DNA of 64,000 nucleotides from Actinobacteria bacterium IMCC26103 (GCA_002284875.1 CP015604.1:1240001-1304000), one strand, 5' to 3'. Shown: positions 43,733-54,126, counted from the stretch's first letter. Numbers and translations are program-made. Notes: generated by a model from the letters alone, not told the origin.

Positions 43733-45005
43733 GATCTTCTATCTTCTCATCCTTCAGTCTTTCAATTATTACGCTACTAATTTTACGGCGTCGACCTAGT
43801 GGTCGCTCAGATGTAATAGACCAGCCAGCTAGTGAAATAGTGCTGCCGGCAATTGGGACGCGGCCGAGTTTCTGCGCCATTAGACCACCAATAGTGTCGA
43901 CATCTTCAGAGTCAGCTTTATCAAAGTCAATCTTTAACTCATCAGCTAAATCTTCAATATGCAAGGTTGCTTTGGCGCGTGCTTTATCTTCAGTAATCCA
44001 GATAAAGGCTTCTACCCCATCATCGAACTCATCGGCAATCTCGCCTACGATCTCTTCAATAATATCTTCGATAGTAATAATTCCGGCAGTTCCGCCATAT
44101 TCATCTATAACGATGGCTAGGTGGATCTGATCGCGCTGCATCTCTTTCAGTAGATCGGCGGCAATTTTTATTTCCGGAACAAAGACGGCCGGACGCATAT
44201 GCTGCTCTACCTTTTCAGTAGTTTCGGCCTCATGATGATCTAGCGCACGCTTGGCTAAATCTTTTACATAGGCAATGCCAATAATATTGTCGAGGTTTTC
44301 ACCGACTACAGGAATACGTGAATAACCCGAACGCAGCGCTAGCGACAGTGCTTGGCGCAAGTTCTTATCGCGTTCGATCCAAACCATATCGGTGCGGTGG
44401 ACCATAAGTTCGCGCACCAAGGTATCGCCGAGTTCAAATACCGAGTGGATCATCTCGTGTTCATCAGATTCCACTAAGCCGCGCTCGTGCGCCTGATCTA
44501 CCAAGTCACGCAGCTCGGCTTCATTGGTAAATGGACCGCTGCGAAAACCTTTTCCTGGTGTTATGGCATTACCGATTGCGATCAATAAATTGGTAACCGG
44601 ACCCAAGATAAATGCTAAGAAGTAAGCAACTGATATGCCCGCCCGCGCCCATTTATGTGGTTGCTGGCGACCTAATGTGCGTGGTCCAACACCGATTACA
44701 ACGTAGGACAAGACAACCATGATCGCCACTGTGAGTGCCATAGCTTGGGCAGATGAATATTGGCGCAAGAGCGCAACCGCTAAAAGTGCGGCGGCGGTAA
44801 ATTCGCAGATCTTTCTAACCAAAAGTAAAACGTTTAGATAACGTGCTGGTTGCTGTGAATACTTCTTAAGTAAATGTCCACCGCGCTTGGTCTCAATCTC
44901 TTCAATCAGAACGCGTGAAATAGAAGTCAGCGCAGATTCAGAGGCGGCCAGAAAACCAGCAAAGGCAATCAGTGCGATGATCGCAGTGATGTTAAAGGCG
45001 TTCAT
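43725..45005 (-). CDS. CNNM/CorC-family membrane protein with CBS domains
   Basis: This 426-residue protein has an N-terminal DUF21 membrane domain (about residues 5-180, four spans), a CBS pair (about 200-330, with VMVHRTDMVWIERD-like and IVIDEYGGTAGIITIEDIIEEIVGEI segments) and a C-terminal CorC_HlyC domain. The family is linked to magnesium or divalent-cation transport. It overlaps ybeY by four bases, in the usual actinobacterial order phoH-ybeY-corC. Confidence 0.92.
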   Translation of the reverse strand: MNAFNITAIIALIAFAGFLAASESALTSISRVLIEEIETKRGGHLLKKYSQQPARYLNVLLLVRKICEFTAAALLAVALLRQYSSAQAMALTVAIMVVLSYVVIGVGPRTLGRQQPHKWARAGISVAYFLAFILGPVTNLLIAIGNAITPGKGFRSGPFTNEAELRDLVDQAHERGLVESDEHEMIHSVFELGDTLVRELMVHRTDMVWIERDKNLRQALSLALRSGYSRIPVVGENLDNIIGIAYVKDLAKRALDHHEAETTEKVEQHMRPAVFVPEIKIAADLLKEMQRDQIHLAIVIDEYGGTAGIITIEDIIEEIVGEIADEFDDGVEAFIWITEDKARAKATLHIEDLADELKIDFDKADSEDVDTIGGLMAQKLGRVPIAGSTISLAGWSITSERPLGRRRKISSVIIERLKDEKIEDHE

Positions 45006-45439
45006 ACAATTGCCTGGTACTTCTTAACTAATTCTTCTTGCAAGGCAAACATAACTTTCTCATCGGCAGCATTTGCGTGGTCATAGCCCAAGATATGTAG
45101 CAAACCGTGGGCGGCCAATATAAAGATCTCATGGTCAGTTGAGTGTCCAGCGCTGGCAGCTTGTTGGGCAGCGACGGTAGGTGAAATGACAATGTCGCCC
45201 AGAGTTACTGCATCATTTGCATCCCCTGGCATATCCATTGGGAAAGACAGGACATCGGTGGGTCCGCCCTCATCCATCCATTTGATGTGTAGCTCAGTCA
45301 TTTCTGTTACGTCGACAAAGACTAAATTAACTTCGCATTCTGGGTTTAACTTCAATTCAATTAGCGAATTCTGCAGCAGATCCCGCACGCTATCGGTGGG
45401 CACGAGTTCGCCAGATTTATTGGTGATTTCAATAGTCAT
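45002..45439 (-). CDS. ybeY: Endoribonuclease YbeY (rRNA maturation factor)
   Basis: This 145-residue zinc-dependent endoribonuclease helps 16S rRNA 3' processing and ribosome quality control. The zinc motif HGLLHILGYDH, with three histidines, and the segment TDVLSFPMD are intact. It lies between phoH and corC, as in most actinobacteria. Confidence 0.95.
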   Translation of the reverse strand: MTIEITNKSGELVPTDSVRDLLQNSLIELKLNPECEVNLVFVDVTEMTELHIKWMDEGGPTDVLSFPMDMPGDANDAVTLGDIVISPTVAAQQAASAGHSTDHEIFILAAHGLLHILGYDHANAADEKVMFALQEELVKKYQAIV

Positions 45440-45450
45440 TTAATTTATCT

Positions 45451-46434
45451 TTATGAGTTACGGATATTGCGGGGCGCAGATTTTGCTTCATCATATTTTT
45501 CGTAAGCTTTTACGATATCGCCAATAAGGCGGTGACGGACCACATCTTCGGCTGTGAGCTCCATAAATGCGATATCGGAGATATCTTTCAAAATATCTGT
45601 AATAACACGTAAACCAGAGCGCGCGCCATTAGGTAGATCTATCTGAGTCACATCGCCGGTAACCACCATCTTTGAACCAAATCCCAAACGAGTTAAGAAC
45701 ATCTTCATCTGTTCAGGTGTGGTGTTCTGGGCCTCATCCAAGATAATAAAAGCATCATTTAAGGTGCGCCCGCGCATGTAAGCAAGAGATGCAACCTCAA
45801 TCACGCCACTTTGAATTAACCTTGGGATTGTGTCGACATCGATCATGTCATGCAGGGCATCAAAGAGCGGACGCAAGTAAGGATCAATTTTTTCACTCAG
45901 CGAACCAGGTAAAAATCCTAAATGCTCGCCTGCTTCAACTGCAGGACGAGTCAAGATAATGCGATTTACTTTCTTGGCTTGCAAAGCTGCAACGGCTTTG
46001 GCCATGGCCAGATAGGTCTTACCGGTACCTGCCGGGCCAATACCAAAGGTGATGGTGTTATCTTCGATCGCATCAACGTAACGCTTCTGATTGGCAGTCT
46101 TTGGGCGAATTGTGCGCCCGCGATTGGAGACGATATTTAGTGATAAAACTTCGGCTGGGCTATCAGCTGGTTCTTGTCCCAACATCGCAATGCTGCGCGT
46201 TACTGCATCAACTGTCAGTGCCTGCCCGGAGCGAATAACAACGACCATTTCCGCAAATAACTTTTCAAGTGCGAGGCAATCAATATGTGGTCCGCGCAGA
46301 GTGATCTCGTTACTGCGCACAGTGATATTTACACTTGGAAATGCAGCTTCAATAATTCTTAAATTTGCATCGCCGGCGCCGATGAGTGAGACCATTGCAA
46401 TTGCAGGCGGAATGGTGATCAGAGTTCGTTCCAT
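45451..46434 (-). CDS. phoH: PhoH-family ATPase
   Basis: This protein of about 327 residues has the PhoH ATPase domain with Walker A GPAGTGKTYLA and Walker B AFIILDEAQNTTPEQ, preceded by a KH-like N-terminal region. Its place before ybeY suggests a role in RNA metabolism. I chose ATG 46434 (MERTLITIPP); the frame extends further to 46527 but would then run into the HIT gene, and the extra residues look non-homologous. Confidence 0.93.
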   Translation of the reverse strand: MERTLITIPPAIAMVSLIGAGDANLRIIEAAFPSVNITVRSNEITLRGPHIDCLALEKLFAEMVVVIRSGQALTVDAVTRSIAMLGQEPADSPAEVLSLNIVSNRGRTIRPKTANQKRYVDAIEDNTITFGIGPAGTGKTYLAMAKAVAALQAKKVNRIILTRPAVEAGEHLGFLPGSLSEKIDPYLRPLFDALHDMIDVDTIPRLIQSGVIEVASLAYMRGRTLNDAFIILDEAQNTTPEQMKMFLTRLGFGSKMVVTGDVTQIDLPNGARSGLRVITDILKDISDIAFMELTAEDVVRHRLIGDIVKAYEKYDEAKSAPRNIRNS

Positions 46435-46453
46435 ATAGTCAGTGATACTACTT

Positions 46454-46801
46454 TTAACCGGGTGGCCACGCGAGCCCACGCCCGCCAAGCAGGTGTAGAT
46501 GAGCGTGAAAGACGCTCTGCCCAGCATCTGCGCCAGTATTAAAGACGGTTCTATAACCAGTTAGTCCACGAACGCCCGCAATTTCATCGGCGGCGGTAAA
46601 GAGCGCTGCGGTAATTGTCGCTGACATCTTTGCTAAGCCAGCTGCGTTCTCGGTATGAACTGTTGGGATAAGCAAGACATGAGTTGGGGCCTGCGGATTT
46701 AAATCGTTAAAGGCCACCACGTTTTCATTACGGAAGGCGATATCGGCAGGGATTGCACCATCGATAATTTTGCAGAAGATGCAATCTGGATCTAACGCCA
46801 T
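46454..46801 (-). CDS. HIT-family nucleotide hydrolase
   Basis: This 115-residue protein has the N-terminal CIFCKIIDGAIPADI and the histidine triad FHAHLHLLGGR. Bacterial HIT proteins of this size hydrolyse nucleoside phosphoramidates or related nucleotides. It lies between rsmE and phoH on the same strand. Confidence 0.93.
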   Translation of the reverse strand: MALDPDCIFCKIIDGAIPADIAFRNENVVAFNDLNPQAPTHVLLIPTVHTENAAGLAKMSATITAALFTAADEIAGVRGLTGYRTVFNTGADAGQSVFHAHLHLLGGRGLAWPPG

Positions 46802-46816
46802 AAGTTGACTATACCT

Positions 46817-47536
46817 TTACCAGATTTTCAAAGCCGCGTTTAGGCCAGAAAGCGCCGCCATTCCGGCGTGCGCCGAGCGAAATATGGGACGACCCATATG
46901 TGCAACTTTGGCACCAGCGCTAGCAAATAGCGCAAGCTCTTCATCTGTCAGCCCGCCTTCTGGGCCGATGATTACAAGTACTTTCTTTACTCCAGTACTT
47001 ACAACTTGGCTTAACTTATCAACTGCGCTCTCGTGTAAAACAATCGCTAGATCATAATTAGCAATTTCAGCAGCAATCTTCTTGTCATCTAAAACGCCCA
47101 TTACAAAGGGAATGCGATTGCGCCGGGTCTGCTTGCTCGCTTCGCGTGCAGTCATAGCTAACTTCTGCATTAAATCTGGGGTTGCCTTACCGATAGAACG
47201 AGCAGCTGCCCACAATAAAATTACATCAGCGCCACCTGCGGTGTTTAACTCGATTGCTTCTTTAATCCGATCGCCCTTAGTTAAAGCTTGGGCGACGGTA
47301 AATTCAACGGGTAGCGCCTCCTCAAAACCAGATGAGGTAACACGTACAGTCATAGATTTCTTAGCAATCGCGATAACTTCAACTACCGACCAGGCACCTA
47401 GTCCGTTAGAAAGGGCGAGCGATTCACCGATCTGGGTACGCAGCACACGGATGGCATGGCCGGCGTCATCGCCTGCAAATTCGTAAGCACTGCCAACTTT
47501 TGTTGGAAGATCGGCGACAAAGAAGAGAGTCAGCAT
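46817..47536 (-). CDS. rsmE: 16S rRNA m3U1498 methyltransferase
   Basis: This 239-residue SPOUT-fold enzyme methylates U1498 of 16S rRNA. It shows the N-terminal PUA-like domain with HAIRVLRTQIGE, and the C-terminal SAM knot with LVIIGPEGGLTDEE and RPIFRSAHAGMAAL. It directly follows dnaJ, sharing one base, as in many Gram-positive bacteria. Confidence 0.94.
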   Translation of the reverse strand: MLTLFFVADLPTKVGSAYEFAGDDAGHAIRVLRTQIGESLALSNGLGAWSVVEVIAIAKKSMTVRVTSSGFEEALPVEFTVAQALTKGDRIKEAIELNTAGGADVILLWAAARSIGKATPDLMQKLAMTAREASKQTRRNRIPFVMGVLDDKKIAAEIANYDLAIVLHESAVDKLSQVVSTGVKKVLVIIGPEGGLTDEELALFASAGAKVAHMGRPIFRSAHAGMAALSGLNAALKIW

Positions 47537-48636
47537 CAGCGACCGAAAGCATCTCTAAACTTGCTAAAGAATCCTTGCTCGTGTCCCTTTATCTTTACAT
47601 CGCCAGGCTTTTCCCCACGCGATGTTGCAAATTTACGTAATAACTCTTCTTGTTCCCGGCTTAGCTTGTGTGGTGTCTGAACTTCGACGTGAACGATTAA
47701 ATCTCCGCGGGTGGATGCACGCAGACGCGTCATACCTTTACCGCGAACTGAAATCGTTGCCCCGCTTTGGGTTCCGGCACGGACTTCAACTTCTAGTGGA
47801 CCATCTAAAGTTTCGACCATCACTTTGGTACCAAGCGATGCGGCAGCAAATGAAACTTCAATGGCAACGTGCAAGTTGTGGCCATCGCGAATTAAGAATG
47901 GGTGTTCTGCTTCAACGATTTCCACGTATAGATCACCTGCCGGCCCGCCGCCAGCGCCGACTTCACCGCGGCCAGCAAGCTGAATACGATTGCCAGTTTC
48001 AACACCTGCCGGAATCTTGACTGAAATATTTTGGCGCGCACGTACTCGCCCATCACCAGCGCATTCGCGACATGGATTTTGAATTACGCTGCCATAACCC
48101 TGACAAGATCCGCAGGGACGAGATGTCATAACTTGACCTAAGAATGAACGCTGTACCTGTTGGGTTTCACCACGACCTTTACATACCTGGCACATGGCAG
48201 GCGCAGATGAATCAGCTGATCCTTGACCACTGCACTTAGTACATGTGACTGCATTTTCAACCGAAATATCGCGTTCGGTACCAAAACAGGCTTCGTTTAA
48301 ATCAACTTCTACGCGAATTAGCGCATCTTGTCCTTGGCGCATACGTGGCCGAGGTCCGCGATTTTGTCCACCGCCAAAGAAAGCATCCATGATGTCGCTA
48401 AATCCACCGCCACCGAATCCCCCACCGAAACTAGAACCACCCATGTCATATGACTGGCGCTTTTGCGGGTCACTTAATACTTCATAGGCTGCGGTAACTT
48501 CTTTAAATTTATCTTGCACTGCAGGATCCGGATTTACATCTGGGTGTAGTTCACGCGCGATCTTGCGATACGCCTTTTTTATTTCATCGGCGCTGGCGCC
48601 GCGAGCAACGCCGAGCGTTTGGTAAAGATCAGACAT
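47536..48636 (-). CDS. dnaJ: Chaperone DnaJ
   Basis: This 366-residue type I Hsp40 has a J domain (residues 1-70 with HPD in ELHPDVNPD), a Gly/Phe-rich linker, a zinc domain with four CxxCxGxG repeats (CTKCSGQG, CQVCKGRG, CGSCQGYG, CRECAGDG) and the substrate-binding C-terminal domains. It follows hrcA by three bases, the usual actinobacterial order, and so is probably the DnaJ2-type copy under HrcA control. Confidence 0.95.
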   Translation of the reverse strand: MSDLYQTLGVARGASADEIKKAYRKIARELHPDVNPDPAVQDKFKEVTAAYEVLSDPQKRQSYDMGGSSFGGGFGGGGFSDIMDAFFGGGQNRGPRPRMRQGQDALIRVEVDLNEACFGTERDISVENAVTCTKCSGQGSADSSAPAMCQVCKGRGETQQVQRSFLGQVMTSRPCGSCQGYGSVIQNPCRECAGDGRVRARQNISVKIPAGVETGNRIQLAGRGEVGAGGGPAGDLYVEIVEAEHPFLIRDGHNLHVAIEVSFAAASLGTKVMVETLDGPLEVEVRAGTQSGATISVRGKGMTRLRASTRGDLIVHVEVQTPHKLSREQEELLRKFATSRGEKPGDVKIKGHEQGFFSKFRDAFGR

Positions 48637-48639
48637 AAA

Positions 48640-49377
48640 TTAATTGCTCTCCGATATATAACGTCCAACGTAACGAGCTACGGCAGTTACCGCGGCCATC
48701 GAACCTGCATAATCCATACGGGTCGGCCCTAGAACTCCAACGGCTCCAATCGGGGAATTATCTGCCCCATACCCAACTGTTACCAAAGAAGTCTGACGCA
48801 AATTAGTCTCGCTCTGTTCGCCACCGATACGGACTCGCACATTTTCGTTGGCATCATCAAGTAGGCGCAGCAATACAACTTGTTCTTCTAACGCTTCGAG
48901 TATTGGTGAAAGTGATGTACCTAAATCTTCGCCTGAACGCGCCAAGTTAGCGGTTCCAGAAATCGTCATTTTTTCGCTTCCAGTGCCTTCACCAAGTATT
49001 GGGTGGGTAATTACTGCAACCTGCTTAGTTAAATCTGCTAACAACTTGGCAGATCTCTTCATCAACTGTTCTAGGTTATTTGCTTCATCTAAAAAGGTTT
49101 CAATGGCGCGACGTTCTGCAGTAGATAACGGCTTAACGGTCGCCAATTTATCCACGAAGACGCGATAGCCCAGATCTGTTGGGATTCTTCCCGCAGATGT
49201 ATGGGGATGGGTAATCAAGCCTTCATCTTCTAAAACTGCCATCTCATTGCGGATAGTTGCAGGTGAAAGTCCAAGGGATGATTTATCAGCAATTGATTTT
49301 GAGCCAACTGGCTCTTGGGTAGCTACGTATTCATCGACGATAGCGCGCAAGATCTCCAGACGACGTTGAGATTGCAT
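48640..49377 (-). CDS. hrcA: Heat-inducible transcription repressor HrcA, shortened
   Basis: This 245-residue protein begins with the HrcA winged helix ([25 protein letters not shown]...[14 protein letters not shown]) and ends with the conserved [21 protein letters not shown]. It is about 95 residues shorter than the usual 340. The missing part is internal, near residues 120-145, where VAVITHP is followed almost at once by SGTANLA, so the inserted dimerisation domain appears to be lost. The frame is intact. I see no CIRCE operator in the sequence before it. Confidence 0.9.
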   Translation of the reverse strand: MQSQRRLEILRAIVDEYVATQEPVGSKSIADKSSLGLSPATIRNEMAVLEDEGLITHPHTSAGRIPTDLGYRVFVDKLATVKPLSTAERRAIETFLDEANNLEQLMKRSAKLLADLTKQVAVITHPILGEGTGSEKMTISGTANLARSGEDLGTSLSPILEALEEQVVLLRLLDDANENVRVRIGGEQSETNLRQTSLVTVGYGADNSPIGAVGVLGPTRMDYAGSMAAVTAVARYVGRYISESN

Positions 49378-49402
49378 AGTAATTTCCCTGTTATTCGCTT
49401 CT

Positions 49403-49741
49403 TTAGATCAGTACGAGGGCGATAGAAATTAAAGTTAGAAGAAAGAAGGCAGGAAATGCGGTCTTACCTTTACCGGCACGAAAGTGTACGAAAATTGCAC
49501 CAGCCATAAAGAACCACAAGCCCAAGAGTGGGAAGTAAGCCATCCATGTCCACTTCAGACCGAGAATTAAACCGAGGGCTAGCAAAGCTTCAAATACGCC
49601 GATAACGCGAGCAAGACCATCTTTAACATTTACATCGCGAGTGCCAGATAGACCTTTTTCATTTCCACTGGCTTTGCTTAAGCCTGATACAACGAATACA
49701 AGCGCCAGAAAGGATAAAAGGATGGTTGCGTTAGTGGTCAT
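49403..49741 (-). CDS. Small DoxX-like membrane protein
   Basis: This 112-residue protein has four hydrophobic segments and the DoxX-like pattern [26 protein letters not shown] and [15 protein letters not shown]. It is a different branch from the protein at 12823-13236. It sits between hemW and hrcA on the same strand. The function is unknown. Confidence 0.75.
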   Translation of the reverse strand: MTTNATILLSFLALVFVVSGLSKASGNEKGLSGTRDVNVKDGLARVIGVFEALLALGLILGLKWTWMAYFPLLGLWFFMAGAIFVHFRAGKGKTAFPAFFLLTLISIALVLI

Positions 49742-49763
49742 GGGCTAAAGGTACTACAGGGCC

Positions 49764-50882
49764 TTAGCCCAGCGCCTCTTGGACTAAGCGATCGGCGATT
49801 AGCCGACCTTGAGCCGTCAATTGCAGGTGTTTATCAATCAGATTTAAATGACCACTATTTTGATATTGCAAAATTCGAGTTTGTGCAGCATCACTCAGCA
49901 AATCTAGCGCAAGCCCAGTACGCATTCTGATCGCCAGCATGATCGCTTCATCATGCAGTTGTTCATCAGTCAATAGTTCAGAGTCTACGATCGGAGATTG
50001 CTGCGCAAATAATTTCTGCTTATAGGCAGTTGGATGTTTCACATTCCAGAAACGCTTTTTATCAATATGTGAATGCGCACCAGGTCCAAGTCCCCACCAA
50101 TTAGCGCTCTTCCAGTAAGCGATATTGTGCACACACTCGTGCCCTGGTTTTGCCCAGTTAGAAAGTTCATACCAATCTAGCCCTGCCTCATTACACATCT
50201 GATCAACCAATAAATACATGTCAGCCATCAGATCATCATTAGGCATTGATAAATCACCTCGTTTAATTTGTGCTGCCAGCTTTGTGCCAGTTTCCACAAT
50301 CAAGGCATACGCGCTGATGTGATCGATATCTAATGAAAGCGCTTCAGTTACTGTGGCACGCCAATCTTCCAGTGATTCACCAGGTGTGCCATAAATTAAA
50401 TCAACGCTAATACTTTTAAAACCTGCAGCGCGCGCCATATCAACTGCCCGCTTCACATTTACCGGATTGTGGGTGCGATCTAGAACTGCCAATACATGCG
50501 GCTTTGCCGATTGCATACCGAATGAAATTCGATTAAATCCAGCAGCTAGATATCCCTGCAATTTCTCATCCGTTACCGAATCAGGATTGGCCTCCAGAGT
50601 TATTTCGCAATCTGTAGTCAGCCCATTACGCGCCTTAATCGCTGCAACTACCCGCCCCAGATCTTTCGCAGGCAACAAAGATGGTGTGCCTCCCCCGAAG
50701 AAGATTGTTGGCACTTGATCAGTCGGTGCGGCATCTAACTCTAAAAGAACCGCATCTATGTAATCATTTGAGACTATTTCAAGGGATGCGCCATCTTGTA
50801 GTTCATTTGGCGTATATGTATTGAAATCACAGTAACCACATCGCTTAATGCAATATGGGATATGTACGTAGAAGGAGAGCAC
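49764..50882 (-). CDS. hemW: Radical SAM heme chaperone HemW
   Basis: This 372-residue radical SAM protein has the cluster motif CIKRCGYCDFNTY (CxxxCxxC plus the extra C/F pattern of the HemN/HemW group), GGGTPSLL, and a C-terminal HemN-type domain. HemW binds heme and is thought to insert it into respiratory enzymes; it lacks the residues needed for coproporphyrinogen oxidation. It lies directly after lepA, as in most actinobacteria. Confidence 0.92.
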   Translation of the reverse strand: MLSFYVHIPYCIKRCGYCDFNTYTPNELQDGASLEIVSNDYIDAVLLELDAAPTDQVPTIFFGGGTPSLLPAKDLGRVVAAIKARNGLTTDCEITLEANPDSVTDEKLQGYLAAGFNRISFGMQSAKPHVLAVLDRTHNPVNVKRAVDMARAAGFKSISVDLIYGTPGESLEDWRATVTEALSLDIDHISAYALIVETGTKLAAQIKRGDLSMPNDDLMADMYLLVDQMCNEAGLDWYELSNWAKPGHECVHNIAYWKSANWWGLGPGAHSHIDKKRFWNVKHPTAYKQKLFAQQSPIVDSELLTDEQLHDEAIMLAIRMRTGLALDLLSDAAQTRILQYQNSGHLNLIDKHLQLTAQGRLIADRLVQEALG

Positions 50883-50884
50883 GA

Positions 50885-52762
50885 TCAGTCTTGCTTACGC
50901 GCGGCTTTAATCTTTTCGATATCAGCATCTGTCGCAAGGGCGGCAACGAAAGCTTCTTGCGGAACTTCCACGCGGCCAACCATCTTCATGCGCTTCTTTC
51001 CCTCTTTCTGCTTTTCCAGCAGTTTACGTTTACGGGAAATATCGCCACCATAACATTTAGCCAAAACATCTTTACGGATAGCGCGGATACTCTCGCGCGC
51101 AATAATGCGTGAGCCAATCGCTGCCTGGATCGGAACTTCGAATTGTTGGCGCGGAATTAACTCACGCAACTTGCCAGTCATCATCACGCCATAGGCATAT
51201 GCCTTATCGCGGTGCACGATCGCGCTAAAGGCATCTACTGCTTCACCTTGGAGCAAGATATCGACCTTAACTAAGTTGCCTTCTTCGTCCCCTAGTTCTT
51301 CATAATCAAGGGATGCATAACCTTTAGTGCGGCTCTTTAGTTGATCGAAGAAGTCAAAGACGATTTCAGCCAGTGGCAAGGTGTAACGGATTTCCACACG
51401 ATCTTCAGAGATGTAATCCATGCCCTGCAGCGCGCCGCGACGTTCTTGGCAGAGCTCCATGATGGTGCCGATATATTCCGATGGCGCCAAGATGGTGCAC
51501 TTTACGATCGGCTCTTTCACGTTATTAATCTTGCCATCAGGAAATTCTGATGGGTTGGTAACAATAAACTCTTTGCCATCTTCTAGCGTTACCCGATAGA
51601 CCACGTTAGGTGCAGTTGAAATCAAGCTAATGCCAGATTCGCGCTCTAATCTTTCGCGCACAATTTCCATATGCAGCAAACCTAAGAAACCACAGCGGAA
51701 TCCAAAACCAAGGGCGGCAGAGCTTTCGGGCTCATAAACCAGGGCCGCATCATTTAACTGCAACTTATCTAGCGCATCGCGCAATAACGGAAAGTCAGCG
51801 CCATCTAACGGAAATAGCCCAGAGAAGACCATTGGCTTCGGATCTTTATATCCGGCCAAAGCTGTCTTAGTTGGGTTTTGATAATTTGTGATTGTGTCGC
51901 CAACACGAGATTGGCGAACATCTTTAACGCCGGTAATTAAATAACCTACTTCGCCAACGCCTAAACCTTTGCTAGGTACTGGCTCTGGTGAGATAACACC
52001 GACTTCAAGTGCTTCATGGCGTACACCAGTTGAGAACATTTGAATTTGTTCGCGTGGATTAATGCGACCATCTATTACGCGAACATAGGTAACTACGCCA
52101 CGATATGAGTCATAGACTGAGTCAAAAATAAGTGCGCGGGCAGGTGCATCGGCATCGCCTACTGGTGCAGGAATTTGGGCAACGATCTGATCAAGTAATT
52201 CAGCAACGCCATCACCGGTCTTGCCAGATACACGTAAACAATCTTCCGGCTTACAGCCAATTAAACGGGCAAGTTCTGCGGCAAACTTTTCAGGCTGGGC
52301 ATTGGGTAAATCAATCTTATTTAGCACTGGAATAATTGTTAAATTATTTTCCATTGCCAGATATAAATTAGCCAGTGTCTGCGCTTCTATACCTTGTGCG
52401 CAATCAACCAACAGGACTGCGCCTTCGCATGCTGCTAGCGAGCGCGAAACTTCATAAGTAAAGTCAACGTGTCCCGGAGTGTCGATCATATTAAGAATGT
52501 ATTCCTGGCCATCGATTCCGCTGCGCCAAGGTAAGCGAACTGCTTGGGATTTAATCGTGATGCCGCGTTCGCGTTCGATATCCATACGATCTAGATATTG
52601 GGCACGCATATTGCGCGCTTCTACGACTTCGGTAATACCGAGCATACGATCGGCAAGGGTTGATTTACCGTGATCGATATGGGCGATGATGCAGAAGTTA
52701 CGGATCTGCGCCGGATTTGTTGCGGCAGGTTGCGGAGCCTTAGCAAGGGAAATTGCAGGCAC
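50885..52762 (-). CDS. lepA: Elongation factor 4 (LepA)
   Basis: This 625-residue translational GTPase has the G1 motif [18 protein letters not shown], and NKIDLP, followed by EF-G-like domains and the LepA-specific C-terminal domain. It associates with the ribosome and influences initiation and biogenesis. The usual neighbours hemW and rpsT flank it. Confidence 0.96.
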   Translation of the reverse strand: MPAISLAKAPQPAATNPAQIRNFCIIAHIDHGKSTLADRMLGITEVVEARNMRAQYLDRMDIERERGITIKSQAVRLPWRSGIDGQEYILNMIDTPGHVDFTYEVSRSLAACEGAVLLVDCAQGIEAQTLANLYLAMENNLTIIPVLNKIDLPNAQPEKFAAELARLIGCKPEDCLRVSGKTGDGVAELLDQIVAQIPAPVGDADAPARALIFDSVYDSYRGVVTYVRVIDGRINPREQIQMFSTGVRHEALEVGVISPEPVPSKGLGVGEVGYLITGVKDVRQSRVGDTITNYQNPTKTALAGYKDPKPMVFSGLFPLDGADFPLLRDALDKLQLNDAALVYEPESSAALGFGFRCGFLGLLHMEIVRERLERESGISLISTAPNVVYRVTLEDGKEFIVTNPSEFPDGKINNVKEPIVKCTILAPSEYIGTIMELCQERRGALQGMDYISEDRVEIRYTLPLAEIVFDFFDQLKSRTKGYASLDYEELGDEEGNLVKVDILLQGEAVDAFSAIVHRDKAYAYGVMMTGKLRELIPRQQFEVPIQAAIGSRIIARESIRAIRKDVLAKCYGGDISRKRKLLEKQKEGKKRMKMVGRVEVPQEAFVAALATDADIEKIKAARKQD

Positions 52763-52796
52763 TGTTATCCGCCCCTATTTATTTCTGGAGCTGAAA

Positions 52797-53066
52797 TTAA
52801 CGAGCGCCGGCTTTGGCAGCTGCCTTAGCCATTGATGACTTCTTATTAGCAGCTGTGTTGCGGTGAATTACACCCTTTGAAACAGCTACGTCGAGAGCCT
52901 TTGATGCAGCACGTAGTTCAGTCGTTGTTGTTGCAGCATCACCCTTAGCAACTGCTTCGCGGAATTTGCGAACAGCGGTCTTGATAGATGATGAGACAGA
53001 CTTGTTGCGAGCCTGAGACTTATTGTTTGTCTTAACGCGCTTGATCTGCGACTTGATATTTGCCAC
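52797..53066 (-). CDS. rpsT: 30S ribosomal protein S20
   Basis: This 89-residue, Lys/Arg/Ala-rich protein begins [20 protein letters not shown] and ends [14 protein letters not shown], the S20 pattern. It binds 16S rRNA early in small-subunit assembly. It has its own promoter region (53067-53175) and is divergent from nothing; holA lies upstream on the same strand. Confidence 0.96.
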   Translation of the reverse strand: MANIKSQIKRVKTNNKSQARNKSVSSSIKTAVRKFREAVAKGDAATTTTELRAASKALDVAVSKGVIHRNTAANKKSSMAKAAAKAGAR

Positions 53067-53126
53067 GTGTATTACTCCGAACGTCTAAAGCTGTGATAAC
53101 CCTTTTGGTTGCCAGGTGAGATGCGT

Positions 53127-53156
53127 AGGTTATCAGCGCAAGGGGTACAGGCTCAA
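53127..53156 (-). promoter_or_regulatory. Candidate rpsT promoter with overlapping inverted repeat
   Basis: On the minus strand TTGAGC (53156-53151), an 18-base spacer and TAACCT (53132-53127) form a plausible promoter for rpsT. The -10 box lies within TGATAACC (53135-53128), which is repeated in inverted form as GGTTATCA at 53101-53094 in the leader. Feedback control of S20 is known in other bacteria; any link here is inference. Confidence 0.4.
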
Positions 53157-53175
53157 ATTGAGGTGAAATCCCCGC

Positions 53176-54126
53176 CTAGCGAGCAGCGCGAGCAGAGGTA
53201 ATGGTGGCGAGGGCTTTTTCTAGCGCATAGATCGGATCTGTGGCTGCTCCCTTTACTTGCGCATCGGCTAGGGCGATGGCTTGTACCGCCTTTGATAATG
53301 CACGTGGAGTCCAGCCTTGTAATTGGCGGCGGGCCTTATCAATCTGCCATGGCGCCATCCCAAGTTCGCCAGCTAATTCAAAAGATTTTGCACCGCTAGC
53401 AGATCCTGACACTTTTGCTAAAGAACGCAGCGCAGATGCGATTGCAGATGTAACCATCACTGGATCTGTACCAGTTTCAATTGCGCTACGTAGTGAAATT
53501 AAGGCAACCGGTAAATTACCATCGACGGTGGCATCTGCGACATCAAAGCCGGTTGTCTCAACGCGACCTTGGTGAAATTTATCGATCATTGCTTCATCAA
53601 TAACGCCAGCAGGTGAATCCAGGGCAATTTGTGAGACGGCTTGTTGCAGCTCGCGCATATCACCGCCCAGTGCACCGACAAGGGCGGCAACTGCGCCAGC
53701 AGATGCCTTACGTCCACTATTTAAAAATAAATCTTTAACAAAGGCTTCTTTCTCCGCCTCTTTCTTTAACGGCTCGCAGGCTATTATCTCCGGCTTAACT
53801 TTCTTGATTGTATCGAGCAAAGCTTTACCTTTGACGCCACCTTTATGAACAAAGACCAAAGTGGTTAGCTCATCTGGTTCGGCTAAATATCGCGTGACCT
53901 CATCTTTAGAATCTTCCGGCAGATCTTGCAGATCTTTAATAATGAGTGCACGGCGTTCGGAAAAGAGCGATGGCGCAAGAGCATCTGAAATATCACCAAG
54001 CAAGGCATCGGCAGCAAAGATAGTTGTGATTTCTGCGCTTTCTTCCTTTAGCTGCGCCGTCAATTTACTTAGCGCGCGATCAGAGAGCGCACCTTCTGAA
54101 CCCAGGATGAGATAAAACGGATTCAC
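53176..54126 (-). CDS. holA: DNA polymerase III subunit delta
   Basis: This 316-residue clamp-loader subunit begins NPFYLILGSEGALSDRAL and shows the HolA order: degenerate AAA+ domain, VFVHKGGVKGKALLD, then the C-terminal helical collar (PWQIDKARRQLQGW). It opens the sliding clamp during replication. It starts three bases after the comEC stop. Confidence 0.92.
   Translation of the reverse strand: MNPFYLILGSEGALSDRALSKLTAQLKEESAEITTIFAADALLGDISDALAPSLFSERRALIIKDLQDLPEDSKDEVTRYLAEPDELTTLVFVHKGGVKGKALLDTIKKVKPEIIACEPLKKEAEKEAFVKDLFLNSGRKASAGAVAALVGALGGDMRELQQAVSQIALDSPAGVIDEAMIDKFHQGRVETTGFDVADATVDGNLPVALISLRSAIETGTDPVMVTSAIASALRSLAKVSGSASGAKSFELAGELGMAPWQIDKARRQLQGWTPRALSKAVQAIALADAQVKGAATDPIYALEKALATITSARAAR

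Noticed and set aside
46435-46527. Longer PhoH starting at 46527
   Set aside because: It would overlap the HIT gene and the added residues are unlike PhoH N-termini.
49378-49402. CIRCE operator before hrcA
   Set aside because: No TTAGCACTC/GAGTGCTAA inverted repeat can be seen in this short gap or in the bases around it.
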